Source of the DNA: an uncultured Flavobacteriales bacterium
GTDB taxonomy: Bacteria; Bacteroidota; Bacteroidia; Flavobacteriales_G; NORP312
DNA length: 36,069 nucleotides
Direction of reading: 5' to 3'
NCBI GenBank assembly: GCA_905480125.1
Contig: CAJQPE010000107.1
Location: forward strand, 1 to 36,069
The notes beneath the pieces were generated by a model that saw nothing but the letters and a program-made list of their open reading frames with translations, was not told the DNA's origin and ran no database searches. The position numbers and the translations under genes were made by a program. This document shows, piece after piece, positions 25,962 to 35,515 of this stretch (the first letter of the stretch is position 1; each line of letters begins with the position of its first letter).

Positions 25962-26873
25962 ATGCGTAATATCCTAATAACAACTGCCTTAATAGTCTCA
26001 CCATTTATTGCCTTTTCGCAATATTATGCAATGGATTATGGCTTATTAGCAGGGGCTTCTCAATACCTTGGAGAATTTGGCGGTAATGAAAAAGAAGCAC
26101 AACCTTGGATTTTAGACATGAAAAGTCAACAAACAAGATTTGCTGTTGGAGGATTTTATAGATATAGATTCAAAGAAAAAATTGGGGTAAATATTCAAAT
26201 GAATATGATCCGATTGGCGGGTGCAGATAATTTATCTACAAATGGCCCTCGAGTTGGAAGGAACTTAAGTTTTAGAAATGATATCGTTGAATTAAGTGCT
26301 AGGTTAGAATCATTTATTTACCATGTTAACGATGTTGGTCATACCGGTCGATATCAATTAGATTTTAGAGCATATTTGTTTGCAGGAGTAGGAGTATTTT
26401 ATAATAATCCAAAAGCATCGCATGAGGGCTTTGGTGGATATAATGCCCTGCGACCGTTGCAAACAGAAGGAGTTAAATATAGTGCTATTCAGCCATCAAT
26501 TCCTTTTGGATTAGGTTTCTTTTACACATACAAAAAGGTACATAGGATTGGATGGGAATTTGGTACTCGAAAAACATTTACTGATTATATTGATGATGCA
26601 AGTACATTCTATTACGATCATGGTCCTGGCGCTGATCCAATGGTTTTAGCATATTCAAATAGATATGATGAGACACTTGATAAGAAATTAATTGGAGAAA
26701 AGAATTATGTTCCTGGTGCTAAAAGAGGTGACCCAGGAGCTATGGACTGGTATATGACGACTCAGTTTTCTTATAGTTATGTATTGCGAGGAAAGCGTAA
26801 CTTTACTCATTCTCAGTATAGTTACCTTTATGGTAACAAAAATCGCAGACGTAGAAGTAGAGCTAAGTTCTAA
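25962..26873 (+). CDS. PorG-like outer-membrane beta-barrel protein (DUF6089)
   Basis: 303 residues with a signal peptide (LITTALIVSPFIAFSQ). The mature start MDYGLLAGASQYLGEFGG, then FYRYRFKEKIGVNIQMNMIR, NLSFRNDIVELSARLESFIY and LDFRAYLFAGVGVFYNNPKA follow the DUF6089 pattern, a barrel family that includes the T9SS outer-membrane component PorG. The C-terminal part is rich in aromatic strands, and the protein ends with an unusually basic tail (KNRRRRSRAKF). It is monocistronic and convergent with the polysaccharide operon. T9SS function is inferred from family and from the CHU_C cargo nearby. Confidence 0.8.
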   Translation: MRNILITTALIVSPFIAFSQYYAMDYGLLAGASQYLGEFGGNEKEAQPWILDMKSQQTRFAVGGFYRYRFKEKIGVNIQMNMIRLAGADNLSTNGPRVGRNLSFRNDIVELSARLESFIYHVNDVGHTGRYQLDFRAYLFAGVGVFYNNPKASHEGFGGYNALRPLQTEGVKYSAIQPSIPFGLGFFYTYKKVHRIGWEFGTRKTFTDYIDDASTFYYDHGPGADPMVLAYSNRYDETLDKKLIGEKNYVPGAKRGDPGAMDWYMTTQFSYSYVLRGKRNFTHSQYSYLYGNKNRRRRSRAKF

Positions 26874-26891
26874 AGTAATCTAGTAGATTAT

Positions 26892-27638
26892 TTATTTTAG
26901 GAACTGTATTAGCTTAGATAAAGGTTTTTGGTAAAGTGTGAAATAGTTTGGCTTAAGATAATTAACCCGCCATGCCTTTCTATCTTCAAGGTTAGCTTTT
27001 ACTCGATTAATAATTGAAGAATTACTCTTTCCTCCAACTCGCATTTTTACTAAAACTTCTGGAATATATTTAATTGAAATTTTATTTCCATGCAAAAAGC
27101 GAAGCATTAATTCATAATCCGCAGATATTTTAAATGAGGTATTATAGGCCCCTAAATCCGCAAACAATCTGCGCTTAGCATAAAAAGTGGGGTGTGGAGG
27201 CATCCAACCATTCAAAAACATTCCATCAGAATAGCTCCCAGCTTTCCAATCACGAAATACCTTGTTCAAATTATCTTTATCCACATATTGTAAATCTGAA
27301 TATATCGCCTCGCATTTGCTTTTAATAAAAACTTCAACAACTTTACTAATTACATCTTTCGCTGCTAATACATCGTCCGCATGAACTAAGCCAACAATTT
27401 CACCTGTAGCAACTTTAATACCCTTATTAATAGCATAGTATAACCCGTTATCAGCTTCAGAAAAACATTTCATTATTTGGCTTGAATATGACCTTATAAT
27501 TTCTAGTGTACGATCCGTTGATTTTCCATCAATGACAATATATTCAATGTCTTGATAATTTTGAGAAATAACTGAATCAATCGTATCCTTAATGGTTGCA
27601 GCACTATTGTAACATACGGTAATAATTGAAACCTTCAT
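26892..27638 (-). CDS. Glycosyltransferase family 2 (WcaA-like)
   Basis: 248 residues of the GT-A fold: VSIITVCYNSAATIKDTIDS, then VIDGKSTDRTLEII for nucleotide-sugar binding, and VGLVHADDVLAAKD carrying the metal-binding Asp pair. Downstream PPHPTFYAKRRLF is typical of polysaccharide GT2 enzymes. It adds a sugar to the growing repeat unit at the inner membrane; donor and acceptor are unknown. It is the last gene of the polysaccharide operon and overlaps the acetyltransferase stop by four bases (ATGA). Confidence 0.9.
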   Translation of the reverse strand: MKVSIITVCYNSAATIKDTIDSVISQNYQDIEYIVIDGKSTDRTLEIIRSYSSQIMKCFSEADNGLYYAINKGIKVATGEIVGLVHADDVLAAKDVISKVVEVFIKSKCEAIYSDLQYVDKDNLNKVFRDWKAGSYSDGMFLNGWMPPHPTFYAKRRLFADLGAYNTSFKISADYELMLRFLHGNKISIKYIPEVLVKMRVGGKSNSSIINRVKANLEDRKAWRVNYLKPNYFTLYQKPLSKLIQFLK

Positions 27639-28186
27639 GCTATATTACGGTCTCTTATTTTTACAGCTGGGTTACCTTTATAAACGGAATACTCTTGCAT
27701 ATCATCACATGCTACAGAATTAACCCCTAGAACAGAATGGTTTCTACATATAACTCCTTGTGCTACAATTGACTTCGCACCAATCCAAACACCGTCTTCA
27801 ATTTTGATAGGCTTAACAATTAAATCAAAATTTACTGCAGAATAATCATGGTTTCCACTCAATATTAATGCACCTTGAGAAATACAAACCTGATTACCAA
27901 TTTCTACCACATCTAAATTATCTATCCATACATTTTCTCCAAGCCAAGTGTTATTTCCAACATGCAGTTTCCATGGGTACTTAATATTCAATTTAGGTTT
28001 GAGGATAACTCCCGTACCTATTTTAGCCCCAAAAAACCTGAGAATAACACGCTTAATTGAAGATACGGGAAGTAAATACGAATTAAAAGCAACGGCATTT
28101 ATAATATACCATAAAAGAACCACAATTTTATTCTTACCAATATCAAACCAGTCATTATTAAATTTTGATAAATCTGTCGAATTCAT
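27635..28186 (-). CDS. WcaF-type left-handed beta-helix acetyltransferase
   Basis: 183 residues. After a hydrophobic N-terminal stretch (KIVVLLWYIINAVAFNSYLL) come hexapeptide repeats: IGTGVILKPKLNIKY, VGNNTWLGENVWI, IGNQVCISQGALIL and DGVWIGAKSIVAQG. The active-site His is in SGNHDYSAVNFDL and the ending YSVYKGNPAVKIRDR is typical. It closely resembles WcaF, the colanic-acid acetyltransferase, and probably O-acetylates a sugar of the exported polysaccharide with acetyl-CoA. Confidence 0.9.
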   Translation of the reverse strand: MNSTDLSKFNNDWFDIGKNKIVVLLWYIINAVAFNSYLLPVSSIKRVILRFFGAKIGTGVILKPKLNIKYPWKLHVGNNTWLGENVWIDNLDVVEIGNQVCISQGALILSGNHDYSAVNFDLIVKPIKIEDGVWIGAKSIVAQGVICRNHSVLGVNSVACDDMQEYSVYKGNPAVKIRDRNIA

Positions 28187-28198
28187 TTTCTAATCACA

Positions 28199-29344
28199 TT
28201 AATTACCAAACAAATCTACACTTTGTTTGACAATTGTCTCGTCTTCAATTATGCTCTTTGAAAACTTACTGCACGATGCTACATATTTATCAAAATCCTT
28301 CTGATTCATCTGAGCTGCTTCGCTAATCGTATTATTGATTTCACCTTTTCGTTTCAAATCTAAATCCCAACCTAAAACCTTTTCATTAAGATTTTTCCAA
28401 GGAGTTTGGTCACTTATTATCACTGGTCTAGCTGCCATAAAACTTTCTAAAACAACATGACCAAAATTTTCTCCAAAGGATAGTAGTGTTAAAAAATGAT
28501 ATTTTTTTATGGTTTCTTCAATACTCTTTGGGTGAATGGTGCCTCGATAACTAATTTTGATATTGTTAGGCATTTTACTAATTAACACCTGACATTCTTG
28601 CCAATATTTTAGATTATATAGCGTGCCATAAATATCTAATGTAATATTTGCAGTTTGTTTCATTAAAATTTCCAATAATTGATACAGATTTTTCTCAGGA
28701 GATATACGAGCTATCGATATCAGACTTAAGACATCCTTTACCTTCTCAGTCGATGAAGTTGGAATATTTAGGTTTACTTTATGCAAATTTGGAGCAATTT
28801 TAACGTTAGCATTTTTACCAATTGAATTATAAATATCTTGTTTCTCATCCTCATTTGTTGCGTGAAACTCTGCCTCTCTATAAAGTTTCAGCAACGAAGC
28901 TAAAAACAAAAACAAACGTTTTTTATAGAATTTAATTCCAATCGCGCTACCAGCTAACATACCCCGGGCTGATACTAAAACATGTTTTCCCATCCCCTTC
29001 GAAATTAGAAGAGGGTATATGGAGAAATACTTTGAATATATCCCATTGACATACATTATATCAAATTCTATCGACTTAACTAATTTCTTAAGAAAAGAAA
29101 AATTAAGATTACTATCTGATACATAGTAAACCGAAGAACCGTCCTTTTGATTGTTCCAAACATTAGGTTTGATAAACTCATACGGCTCCTTTTCGCAATA
29201 GTCAGTATTTCTTGTTACAATATAGAAATCATAATAATTAGATAGATGTCCGACTAAATTAGCACAAGAAGTAATTGGACCGCCAGCCTTGAAACCAGGT
29301 AAGTACCAATCTATAAAAAGTAATATCTTTTTTTTAGGCTTCAA
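28199..29344 (-). CDS. Glycosyltransferase family 4
   Basis: 381 residues. The N-terminal KILLFIDWYLPGFKAGGPIT is the acceptor-side glycine-rich start of GT4 enzymes in polysaccharide loci; the C-terminal domain has SIARISPEKNLYQLLEIL and the donor-binding FGENFGHVVLESFMAARPVI with the spaced Glu motif. The start codon overlaps the end of asnB by 11 bases, showing tight coupling. The sugar transferred is unknown. Confidence 0.9.
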   Translation of the reverse strand: MKPKKKILLFIDWYLPGFKAGGPITSCANLVGHLSNYYDFYIVTRNTDYCEKEPYEFIKPNVWNNQKDGSSVYYVSDSNLNFSFLKKLVKSIEFDIMYVNGIYSKYFSIYPLLISKGMGKHVLVSARGMLAGSAIGIKFYKKRLFLFLASLLKLYREAEFHATNEDEKQDIYNSIGKNANVKIAPNLHKVNLNIPTSSTEKVKDVLSLISIARISPEKNLYQLLEILMKQTANITLDIYGTLYNLKYWQECQVLISKMPNNIKISYRGTIHPKSIEETIKKYHFLTLLSFGENFGHVVLESFMAARPVIISDQTPWKNLNEKVLGWDLDLKRKGEINNTISEAAQMNQKDFDKYVASCSKFSKSIIEDETIVKQSVDLFGN

Positions 29345-31205
29345 TATTATTACGCTTTAACCAGTCTTCTAAAACAACAATATGCCATACCCTACTCCAC
29401 GAAACCTTAGGATCATTTTTCAAAAAAGAATTCCACAATTGGATAACCACCCCTCCTTCAAAAATGCCTCTTTTTTCTATACTTTCCATTCGATCGACAC
29501 AAAACTCTCTTAACTCATTTTTGAGCCATTTTGTCCAAGGCAAAACGAAACCCATTTTTTTTCTATAAATAACCTCGTCTGGAACAAGGCCTTTAAATGA
29601 ATCTGTTAATAAACTCTTTGGCGTTAAAGGGTACTTGATGTCGTCTGAGACGGATAATACATATTCTATCAATTGATGATCTAAAAAAGGCACTCTAACC
29701 TCTAAAGCACTTGCCATACTCATCTGATCAGTATCTCTTAGTAAAGTATTTTGCATATAAGTAGACAGCTCATATATACTTACTTCGCTCAACAAAGGTA
29801 AATCAGTTTTGCGATTCAGGGGAGCGAATTGACCCAACAAACTTATTTTTTCAGCACTTTTAGCCCCCGATAAAATATTTACCTGACTGTTAAGAAGGGT
29901 TTTTCTATATGTGGGATATAAGTATCTAGTTGATATTTTAGAAAGACTCAGAACTTCAGCTATTTTTTCACCACTTACCCCGCTTGCAGTTCGCGCATAT
30001 AATTGGCCAAATAATTTCCTTAAATTTACGGGAACTTTGTTTAAGTAGCTTTTCGAATTAACATCCAAGGCTTGTTTAAAAATCGAATAGCCGGCAAATA
30101 ATTCGTCCCCTCCCAATCCTGACAAAGCAACTGTAATTCCGGCCTTCTTGGTTGCTTTTGAGACTAAGTAAGAATTAGGACCATCACCACTTGGATGATC
30201 CATCCTTGCTAATGCATTTGGTAACTCATCAATGAAATTCTCTACCTTTAACTGTATTTCATTATGGTTGGTTTTGAAATGTTTTGCAACAATATTGGAA
30301 TATTTAGCCTCAGAGAATTTTTGATCGTCAAAAGTTATTGAAAAAGTATTTACGGGCTTCGTATTAATTTTACTCATCAAACCAACAATAAGACTAGAGT
30401 CTATTCCTCCTGACAAAAATGCCCAAAAAGGCACATCAGATATCATCCTTCTTTCTACAGACTCAGTAAGCAGTTGAGCTACCTTATCGGTAACTTGCTT
30501 TTTAGAATGCGTTAATACGTTTGGATTAATACATTTTGTTGGTTCCCAATACTTTTCAATAATTATTTTATTCCCTCTAATTCTCATGTAAGAGCCTGGC
30601 AAAAGAACATTTACATTCTCTACTATGGTTTTTGGTGCATGGACTGTTTGATACTGAAGGTATTCCGGCAAAACACTTTTATTAAGTTTTCGAGGAACTT
30701 CCTCTGACGCTAGTAAAGCCCTAATCTCAGAAGAAAATACAATGCAGCTTTCTTGAATGGAATAATAAAGAGGTTTTATTCCAGCTCTATCACGGGCAAT
30801 AAATAGTTCTTTCTGCTCCTTATTCCAAATAGCAAAAGAAAACATTCCGTTAAACAACTTAACACAATCCTGGCCAAGAGCTATGTACGCCGCAAGAATT
30901 ACTTCTGTATCTGTGTTCGTCTGAAATGGGTAATCTTTTAGTTGCCTCTTTATTTCTTGATAATTATATAATTCACCATTATAAACTATAACAAATTTCT
31001 CGTCAACTGAAAGAAATGGCTGATGGCCATCCGATGACAAATCAATTATTGCGAGTCTTTGGTGACCTAGGGAAATATTTTCATCAGAATAAACACCGCT
31101 ATCATCAGGCCCACGGTGTTGAAGAGCAATATTCATACCTTCAACTTGGCTGCTATATTGCACTTTCTTATTCCCAGTATGAAATACTCCGTTTATTCCA
31201 CACAT
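29334..31205 (-). CDS. asnB: Asparagine synthase (glutamine-hydrolysing) of a polysaccharide locus
   Basis: 623 residues, full length. Cys2 after the initiator Met (MCGINGVFH) is the glutaminase nucleophile, with QHRGPDDSG, RLAIIDLSSDGHQP and NGELYN completing that domain. The synthetase domain has the ATP PP-loop SGGIDS (265-270) and SGLGGDELFAGY. It would make asparagine from aspartate, but copies inside polysaccharide operons are often thought to amidate a sugar acid or uronic acid of the polymer. The gene overlaps neighbours on both sides. The biosynthetic target here is an inference. Confidence 0.92.
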   Translation of the reverse strand: MCGINGVFHTGNKKVQYSSQVEGMNIALQHRGPDDSGVYSDENISLGHQRLAIIDLSSDGHQPFLSVDEKFVIVYNGELYNYQEIKRQLKDYPFQTNTDTEVILAAYIALGQDCVKLFNGMFSFAIWNKEQKELFIARDRAGIKPLYYSIQESCIVFSSEIRALLASEEVPRKLNKSVLPEYLQYQTVHAPKTIVENVNVLLPGSYMRIRGNKIIIEKYWEPTKCINPNVLTHSKKQVTDKVAQLLTESVERRMISDVPFWAFLSGGIDSSLIVGLMSKINTKPVNTFSITFDDQKFSEAKYSNIVAKHFKTNHNEIQLKVENFIDELPNALARMDHPSGDGPNSYLVSKATKKAGITVALSGLGGDELFAGYSIFKQALDVNSKSYLNKVPVNLRKLFGQLYARTASGVSGEKIAEVLSLSKISTRYLYPTYRKTLLNSQVNILSGAKSAEKISLLGQFAPLNRKTDLPLLSEVSIYELSTYMQNTLLRDTDQMSMASALEVRVPFLDHQLIEYVLSVSDDIKYPLTPKSLLTDSFKGLVPDEVIYRKKMGFVLPWTKWLKNELREFCVDRMESIEKRGIFEGGVVIQLWNSFLKNDPKVSWSRVWHIVVLEDWLKRNNIEA

Positions 31206-32137
31206 GAATTAACGAAATTTTCATCTGCCAACATAAGTTTTATCCCTTCTTCAATTGACAATAAATCTCTTCCAAGTATAGACAACATCTTTGTATTATC
31301 AGGCTGCCTTCTAGTCATATCCCCGTCTTTTAAAGGGGGCAGATTAATAATCTTTGAGTCTGAATTAGTTAAGCTAATTATCATTTTAGCAAGGTCAATT
31401 ATTTTAATAACAACATCTCCGCCAATATTAATTATGTCATTAACCACCTTATTTTCATCTAATATTTTGACGCATGAGTCTATATTATCATCAACATAAC
31501 AAAACGTTCTAGTCTGGCTTCCATCGCCATAAACAGTGATATCTTGATTATTGAGTGCCGAACGAATAAAACGAGTTACAACAAAATCAGGACTTTGATT
31601 TACTCCATAAGTATTAAAAAATCTAAAAATGGTATAATCTAAATCATACTCTTGCTTGTATGATTTTAAATATGCCTCCCCGACATTTTTAACAATAGCA
31701 TAAGGAACTCTAGAATTAAGCGGTGTTGTGTGCTCATGTTGAGGCAATTCCACTGGTTCACCATATACCTCCGATGAAGACGAAAAGAAAACTCTTTTAA
31801 CTCCAGTGTTCTTGCTAAGCTCAAGAATATATTTTATACCATCAATATCTTCAAGAACCTTTATTGGATTTTCTTGCGTTCTTGCCACACCAACTAGTGC
31901 TGCAAAGTGAAATACATAATCGAAATTATTCGATATCATCAACTCTGAGATACCTTTATACTTATTAATATCGCAATTAATAAATTTCCATTTTGGTGAT
32001 GGAGGTGGCAACTTATTTTTTAAACCAGTCGAAAGATTATCTGCTACGACAATATGATTTTGATTATTCTGTAATAATTTTTTTACCAAAGCGCTTCCGA
32101 TATTTCCCGCTCCACCTGTAACTAGTATTTTACACAT
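31193..32137 (-). CDS. NAD-dependent sugar epimerase/dehydratase (extended SDR)
   Basis: 314 residues. The NAD-binding GGAGNIGSALVKKLL is at the N-terminus, followed by FHFAALVGVARTQENP, the Ser in FFSSSSEVYGEP and the catalytic YxxxK in VPYAIVKNVGEAYL. GDGSQTRTFCYVDDNIDS matches UDP-glucose 4-epimerase and UDP-glucuronate decarboxylase relatives. It probably makes a nucleotide-sugar precursor for the polymer. The start overlaps the upstream glycosyltransferase by 8 bases and its stop overlaps asnB by 13 bases. Confidence 0.9.
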   Translation of the reverse strand: MCKILVTGGAGNIGSALVKKLLQNNQNHIVVADNLSTGLKNKLPPPSPKWKFINCDINKYKGISELMISNNFDYVFHFAALVGVARTQENPIKVLEDIDGIKYILELSKNTGVKRVFFSSSSEVYGEPVELPQHEHTTPLNSRVPYAIVKNVGEAYLKSYKQEYDLDYTIFRFFNTYGVNQSPDFVVTRFIRSALNNQDITVYGDGSQTRTFCYVDDNIDSCVKILDENKVVNDIINIGGDVVIKIIDLAKMIISLTNSDSKIINLPPLKDGDMTRRQPDNTKMLSILGRDLLSIEEGIKLMLADENFVNSCVE

Positions 32138-33182
32138 TTTTAAATTCCATTATTGCACTGACCCAAAGGTCAACATTTATTTTATTACCTATCTCCGAAC
32201 TAGCCTTCTGAAATTTGATTAATGAAGACTGCTCCATAGCGAATATTTTTTTTAAAGACGTTTTGATGCTCGAGATGTCTCCCGATTTAAAGGTATAGCC
32301 ATTAATGTTTTCTTCCAAAAAAACTTCTGAAGAACCTACTTTATCACTTACCAACAAAGGTAATCCTGATAATGCAAATTCTTGAAGTGTTACTCCCCAG
32401 GGTTCAAAATGGCTAGGTAGAATATATACACCCGATTTGGATATGACATCATTCATCTCTTTTGGCTGTAAAAAGCCAAAATGTTTTATTGAATTATGTA
32501 TTATCCGATTCTCAAACTCTTCACCTGTTCCAACACACCACAATTCCCAGTCAGAAAATTTTTCTTCAGTCACCTCTATAAATGCTCTCCAAAGATCATA
32601 AATACCTTTATGCTTAACATACCTGCCAACATACAAAATAACTTTAGGAAAATTTTGTTCTTTAGATATTTTATTTTGTAAATAAAAATTTCTGAATAAC
32701 TCAACATTTGCGGTGTAAAAACCTTTTTGAATATAGGCACTATCGAATCCTAATTTCTCCGCATATCTATATTGTTTAGATCCAGGAACCCAGGCATGTG
32801 AGAATTTAGAAGTTAAAAAATAACGCGCAATAAAAACACCTAATAATTGCTTTATATTACCGTTCCATTGATTATCTAAAGCCAATATAGTTGGTATTTT
32901 AGTCTTATAATATGAGCAAATTTTGAGATATACCGAATCAACCCAACCTGAGCAAATTATTTTGTCTGGATCAATACATCTAACTGCCTCAAGTAAATCA
33001 GCTTTGTGATTGTACTTTTTTCTCGAGTAGAGTATCACACCATCCACCAAATCGAATTCGAAAGGTGCTTCTGCATTAATTTCCCAATAAAAAACATGAA
33101 CTATGTTTCTTGCTTTAGCCAATTCATTAAAGCAATTAACAATATACCCAGCAAGTTCCGTATATAAAAAAACAACTTTCAA
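32130..33182 (-). CDS. Glycosyltransferase family 4, TTG start
   Basis: 350 residues beginning KVVFLYTELAGYIVNCFNEL. The C-terminal GT-B domain has VILYVGRYVKHKGIYDLWRA and PSHFEPWGVTLQEFALSGLP with the donor-binding Glu pair. No ATG is available at the right place; the TTG at 33182 overlaps the SGNH stop (TTGA) and gives the proper N-terminus, so TTG is taken as the start, which may lower translation. Sugar specificity cannot be judged. Confidence 0.88.
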   Translation of the reverse strand: MKVVFLYTELAGYIVNCFNELAKARNIVHVFYWEINAEAPFEFDLVDGVILYSRKKYNHKADLLEAVRCIDPDKIICSGWVDSVYLKICSYYKTKIPTILALDNQWNGNIKQLLGVFIARYFLTSKFSHAWVPGSKQYRYAEKLGFDSAYIQKGFYTANVELFRNFYLQNKISKEQNFPKVILYVGRYVKHKGIYDLWRAFIEVTEEKFSDWELWCVGTGEEFENRIIHNSIKHFGFLQPKEMNDVISKSGVYILPSHFEPWGVTLQEFALSGLPLLVSDKVGSSEVFLEENINGYTFKSGDISSIKTSLKKIFAMEQSSLIKFQKASSEIGNKINVDLWVSAIMEFKNV

Positions 33183-34102
33183 TCTAGAATTGATTTGAAA
33201 ACATATGGATATGCTACTTCTGCCATGTTTTTTTGCCCTAAATTGTTTAAATGGATATTGTCCCGATATCCGTCTGTTGTTTCGTGTTTCATCCCGTCAA
33301 TAAACTCAATTTCATTTGTTTTAAAAATATTAATCCATTCCTCTCCATCAATATTGTATTTCTTTGCTTTAAGTTCTTTTAATTCTGGATGCAAATACGG
33401 AATTAGTTTTATTTCATTCAGCTTACAGTAATCGATAAGTTCTTGAATATAAATATTTTTTCTGGCAGACACATCGACTTGATTTTTAGCTAGACGCAAG
33501 CGGTATTTATGGAGCCATTCAGTGTATTCAGGAGTAATAATCTTATAGTCCTGACGAATCAAATACCTGTTGATCAATTCCAGGATAGCTATACTTGGAT
33601 TATTATTTGGATGGCTTTTATGTCTGCCAACTATTGGTTTAAAAGTCATATTATCTTTTAAATCATGACTAGACACTACCCAAAATATACTTTTAGCACC
33701 AAAATTTCCAAACTTATTTAAATAGGCCATTACATTTCCCGGGCCCCAACTTCCGGCAGAAATATTTAAAAATTCACCGGTACTAGAGAAATCATTCTTT
33801 ATTTTTAAATCCATTATGGTGGTTGCAAGATGATTATGGTCAGTAGGTTGCCCTCCATTAATTATTGAGTCTCCTAAACCTAAAATTCTAACTTTAGTGC
33901 CTGTTTTCAACTCTTCACTCCGCATAGAGTAGCTGTTAGTTATGATGTTTTTGAAAAATCTGTTTATATTTTGATTTGGAGCCATCAGATATTCGCAATT
34001 TGGATCTGAAATGTAAAGAACTGGAGTCAAAACTCCGAGCATCCTTAAAATAAGCTCAACACTTAATAGAATCAATAGACTATACCTTAACAATTTCAAC
34101 AT
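33179..34102 (-). CDS. Membrane-anchored SGNH/GDSL hydrolase-like protein
   Basis: About 307 residues. One N-terminal membrane anchor (about 4-30) is followed by ILGLGDSIINGG with Ser79 as nucleophile, ISAGSWGPGNVMAYL as the Gly/Asn blocks and DNIHLNNLG as the Asp-His block. This fits an SGNH esterase or acyltransferase facing the periplasm. Its place between the polymerase and a glycosyltransferase suggests that it adds or removes acyl groups on the polymer. The ATG at 34102 overlaps the polymerase stop by 23 bases; two ATGs upstream (34150, 34117) are less likely. It is not a well-known named gene. Confidence 0.8.
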   Translation of the reverse strand: MLKLLRYSLLILLSVELILRMLGVLTPVLYISDPNCEYLMAPNQNINRFFKNIITNSYSMRSEELKTGTKVRILGLGDSIINGGQPTDHNHLATTIMDLKIKNDFSSTGEFLNISAGSWGPGNVMAYLNKFGNFGAKSIFWVVSSHDLKDNMTFKPIVGRHKSHPNNNPSIAILELINRYLIRQDYKIITPEYTEWLHKYRLRLAKNQVDVSARKNIYIQELIDYCKLNEIKLIPYLHPELKELKAKKYNIDGEEWINIFKTNEIEFIDGMKHETTDGYRDNIHLNNLGQKNMAEVAYPYVFKSILD

Positions 34103-35408
34103 GGTTCTGATCCTCATAATTAATTTCAGGAATATGCAAAATAACCGCAATACAGATAATAAATTGAATAGTAAAAGGATTTAAGGAAGCTGCCAACCAA
34201 GGTTCAAAATTAGCAACAAATAAACAAGCAAAAAGAATTGGCAATGCTAATCCTGAATTTTTTGCCGCATTAAAAAACAATTGTGTTAAAGAAAAAAGAT
34301 AGAGTAACAGACCAACTGCACCAGTATTTAACCACAAAATAAGATAAACATTGTGAACACCACCTTGATGATTTAACACGTTTAAAGTTTTTTGAATCGG
34401 ACCAAATATCCAGTATTCATCATAGGCCCATCCTCTCCCAAAAAACATATTTTTTTGAATTTCTTCCCAAGCAAATCTCCATGCTACTGTTCTTCCAGAT
34501 GCATTCTCTACTGATTCAGCACCATCTGCTATTCTTAACTGATTATTTAGGCCTAATTGATCGACAATAGTTAAGCCTATTATAAAAACATAGTCATAAA
34601 CTAAAACTACAAACAACATTATGACAAGTGAAATCGTTGGGGATATCCCCGAAAACTGTCTAAAGAATAAAAAAATTAGAACCGAAATCCAACTCGTTCT
34701 TGAACCAGTTAAATACAAGGTGAAAATTATTACGATAATAATTGTGATGTTATTTATTCTGCTTAGAATATTCATTTCACTAAATGTATCTTTGAATAAT
34801 TGAAATAGAATAAAATTAAAAAAACACATCATAGCAAGTCCATTTGGATTCCCTAATAAACCATGAAGCCTGCCACCATGTGAATAAACCATGTTTGGAA
34901 ATATTGGAATTAAAACAATTCCGATTAACAATATTAGTATAGAAAAATTTACCATATCCAATAAGATTTTTGGGCCTTCTCTATCTATCAAATAAGTTAC
35001 ATAACCAGGTATGGTAAGAAATAGCAAGATATAGGACAAATTCTTCTGAAAAGCCACTAAAGTATTTGGGCTAAGTAACAATAACAAAATTGTGTAAGAA
35101 AAAAAAATTGCAAAAGATTTAAATACCTTATTACCTGCCCATAAATTAGAATTTTTAACTGTAAACAATGTAAATATTAGAATGAGTAATGGCTTTATTT
35201 TTTTTGCAAAAAACATGTCTGGATTATCTGAAAAAACAAGAATCACGTAAAAAAAAAGTAAAACCTCCTTATGGTGTCCCTTTGCTATGAAAAGAATAAA
35301 AATAAGTGGAACTAGAATATAAGAAACTATCGGTAAAAGCCAACCAGTAAAAGCAACAATAATAGTTGCAATTATCAATATTCTATATTCTCTTATAAAA
35401 TCTAACAA
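34080..35408 (-). CDS. O-antigen/polysaccharide polymerase (Wzy/O-antigen ligase family), TTG start
   Basis: 442 residues with about ten to twelve hydrophobic segments and a larger extracytoplasmic loop (about 280-340) containing NASGRTVAWRFAWEEI and GRGWAYDEYW, then HNVYLILWLNTGAVGLLLYL. TGSRTSWISVLIFLFF in the fifth-sixth helix region is typical of the Wzy/WaaL (PF04932) family. It probably polymerises repeat units on the periplasmic side. There is no ATG at the start; TTG at 35408 is the only plausible start since an in-frame stop lies 12 bases upstream. It lies 107 bp after the kinase gene. Confidence 0.85.
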   Translation of the reverse strand: MLDFIREYRILIIATIIVAFTGWLLPIVSYILVPLIFILFIAKGHHKEVLLFFYVILVFSDNPDMFFAKKIKPLLILIFTLFTVKNSNLWAGNKVFKSFAIFFSYTILLLLLSPNTLVAFQKNLSYILLFLTIPGYVTYLIDREGPKILLDMVNFSILILLIGIVLIPIFPNMVYSHGGRLHGLLGNPNGLAMMCFFNFILFQLFKDTFSEMNILSRINNITIIIVIIFTLYLTGSRTSWISVLIFLFFRQFSGISPTISLVIMLFVVLVYDYVFIIGLTIVDQLGLNNQLRIADGAESVENASGRTVAWRFAWEEIQKNMFFGRGWAYDEYWIFGPIQKTLNVLNHQGGVHNVYLILWLNTGAVGLLLYLFSLTQLFFNAAKNSGLALPILFACLFVANFEPWLAASLNPFTIQFIICIAVILHIPEINYEDQNHVEIVKV

Positions 35409-35441
35409 TTTATTATCTGATCAGCTAAATATAGAATTGAA

Positions 35442-35460
35442 CTTTTGAAATATTCAAAAG
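35442..35460. promoter_or_regulatory. Inverted repeat upstream of the polymerase gene
   Basis: CTTTTGAA and TTCAAAAG form a perfect 8-bp dyad around ATA, in the 107-bp gap between the kinase stop and the polymerase start. It could be an operator or a weak hairpin. No T tract makes it a terminator. Confidence 0.25.
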
Positions 35461-35515
35461 CATTTTTAATAAAAAATTAGCTAACTTTTTCTTCGATTAA
35501 TTTAGTAAACGTAAG

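Noticed and set aside
26874-26891. Short dyad TAATCTA/TAGATTA between the PorG-like gene and the polysaccharide operon as a terminator
   Set aside because: Arms are short with almost no loop and the T run is interrupted, so it is not supported as a terminator.
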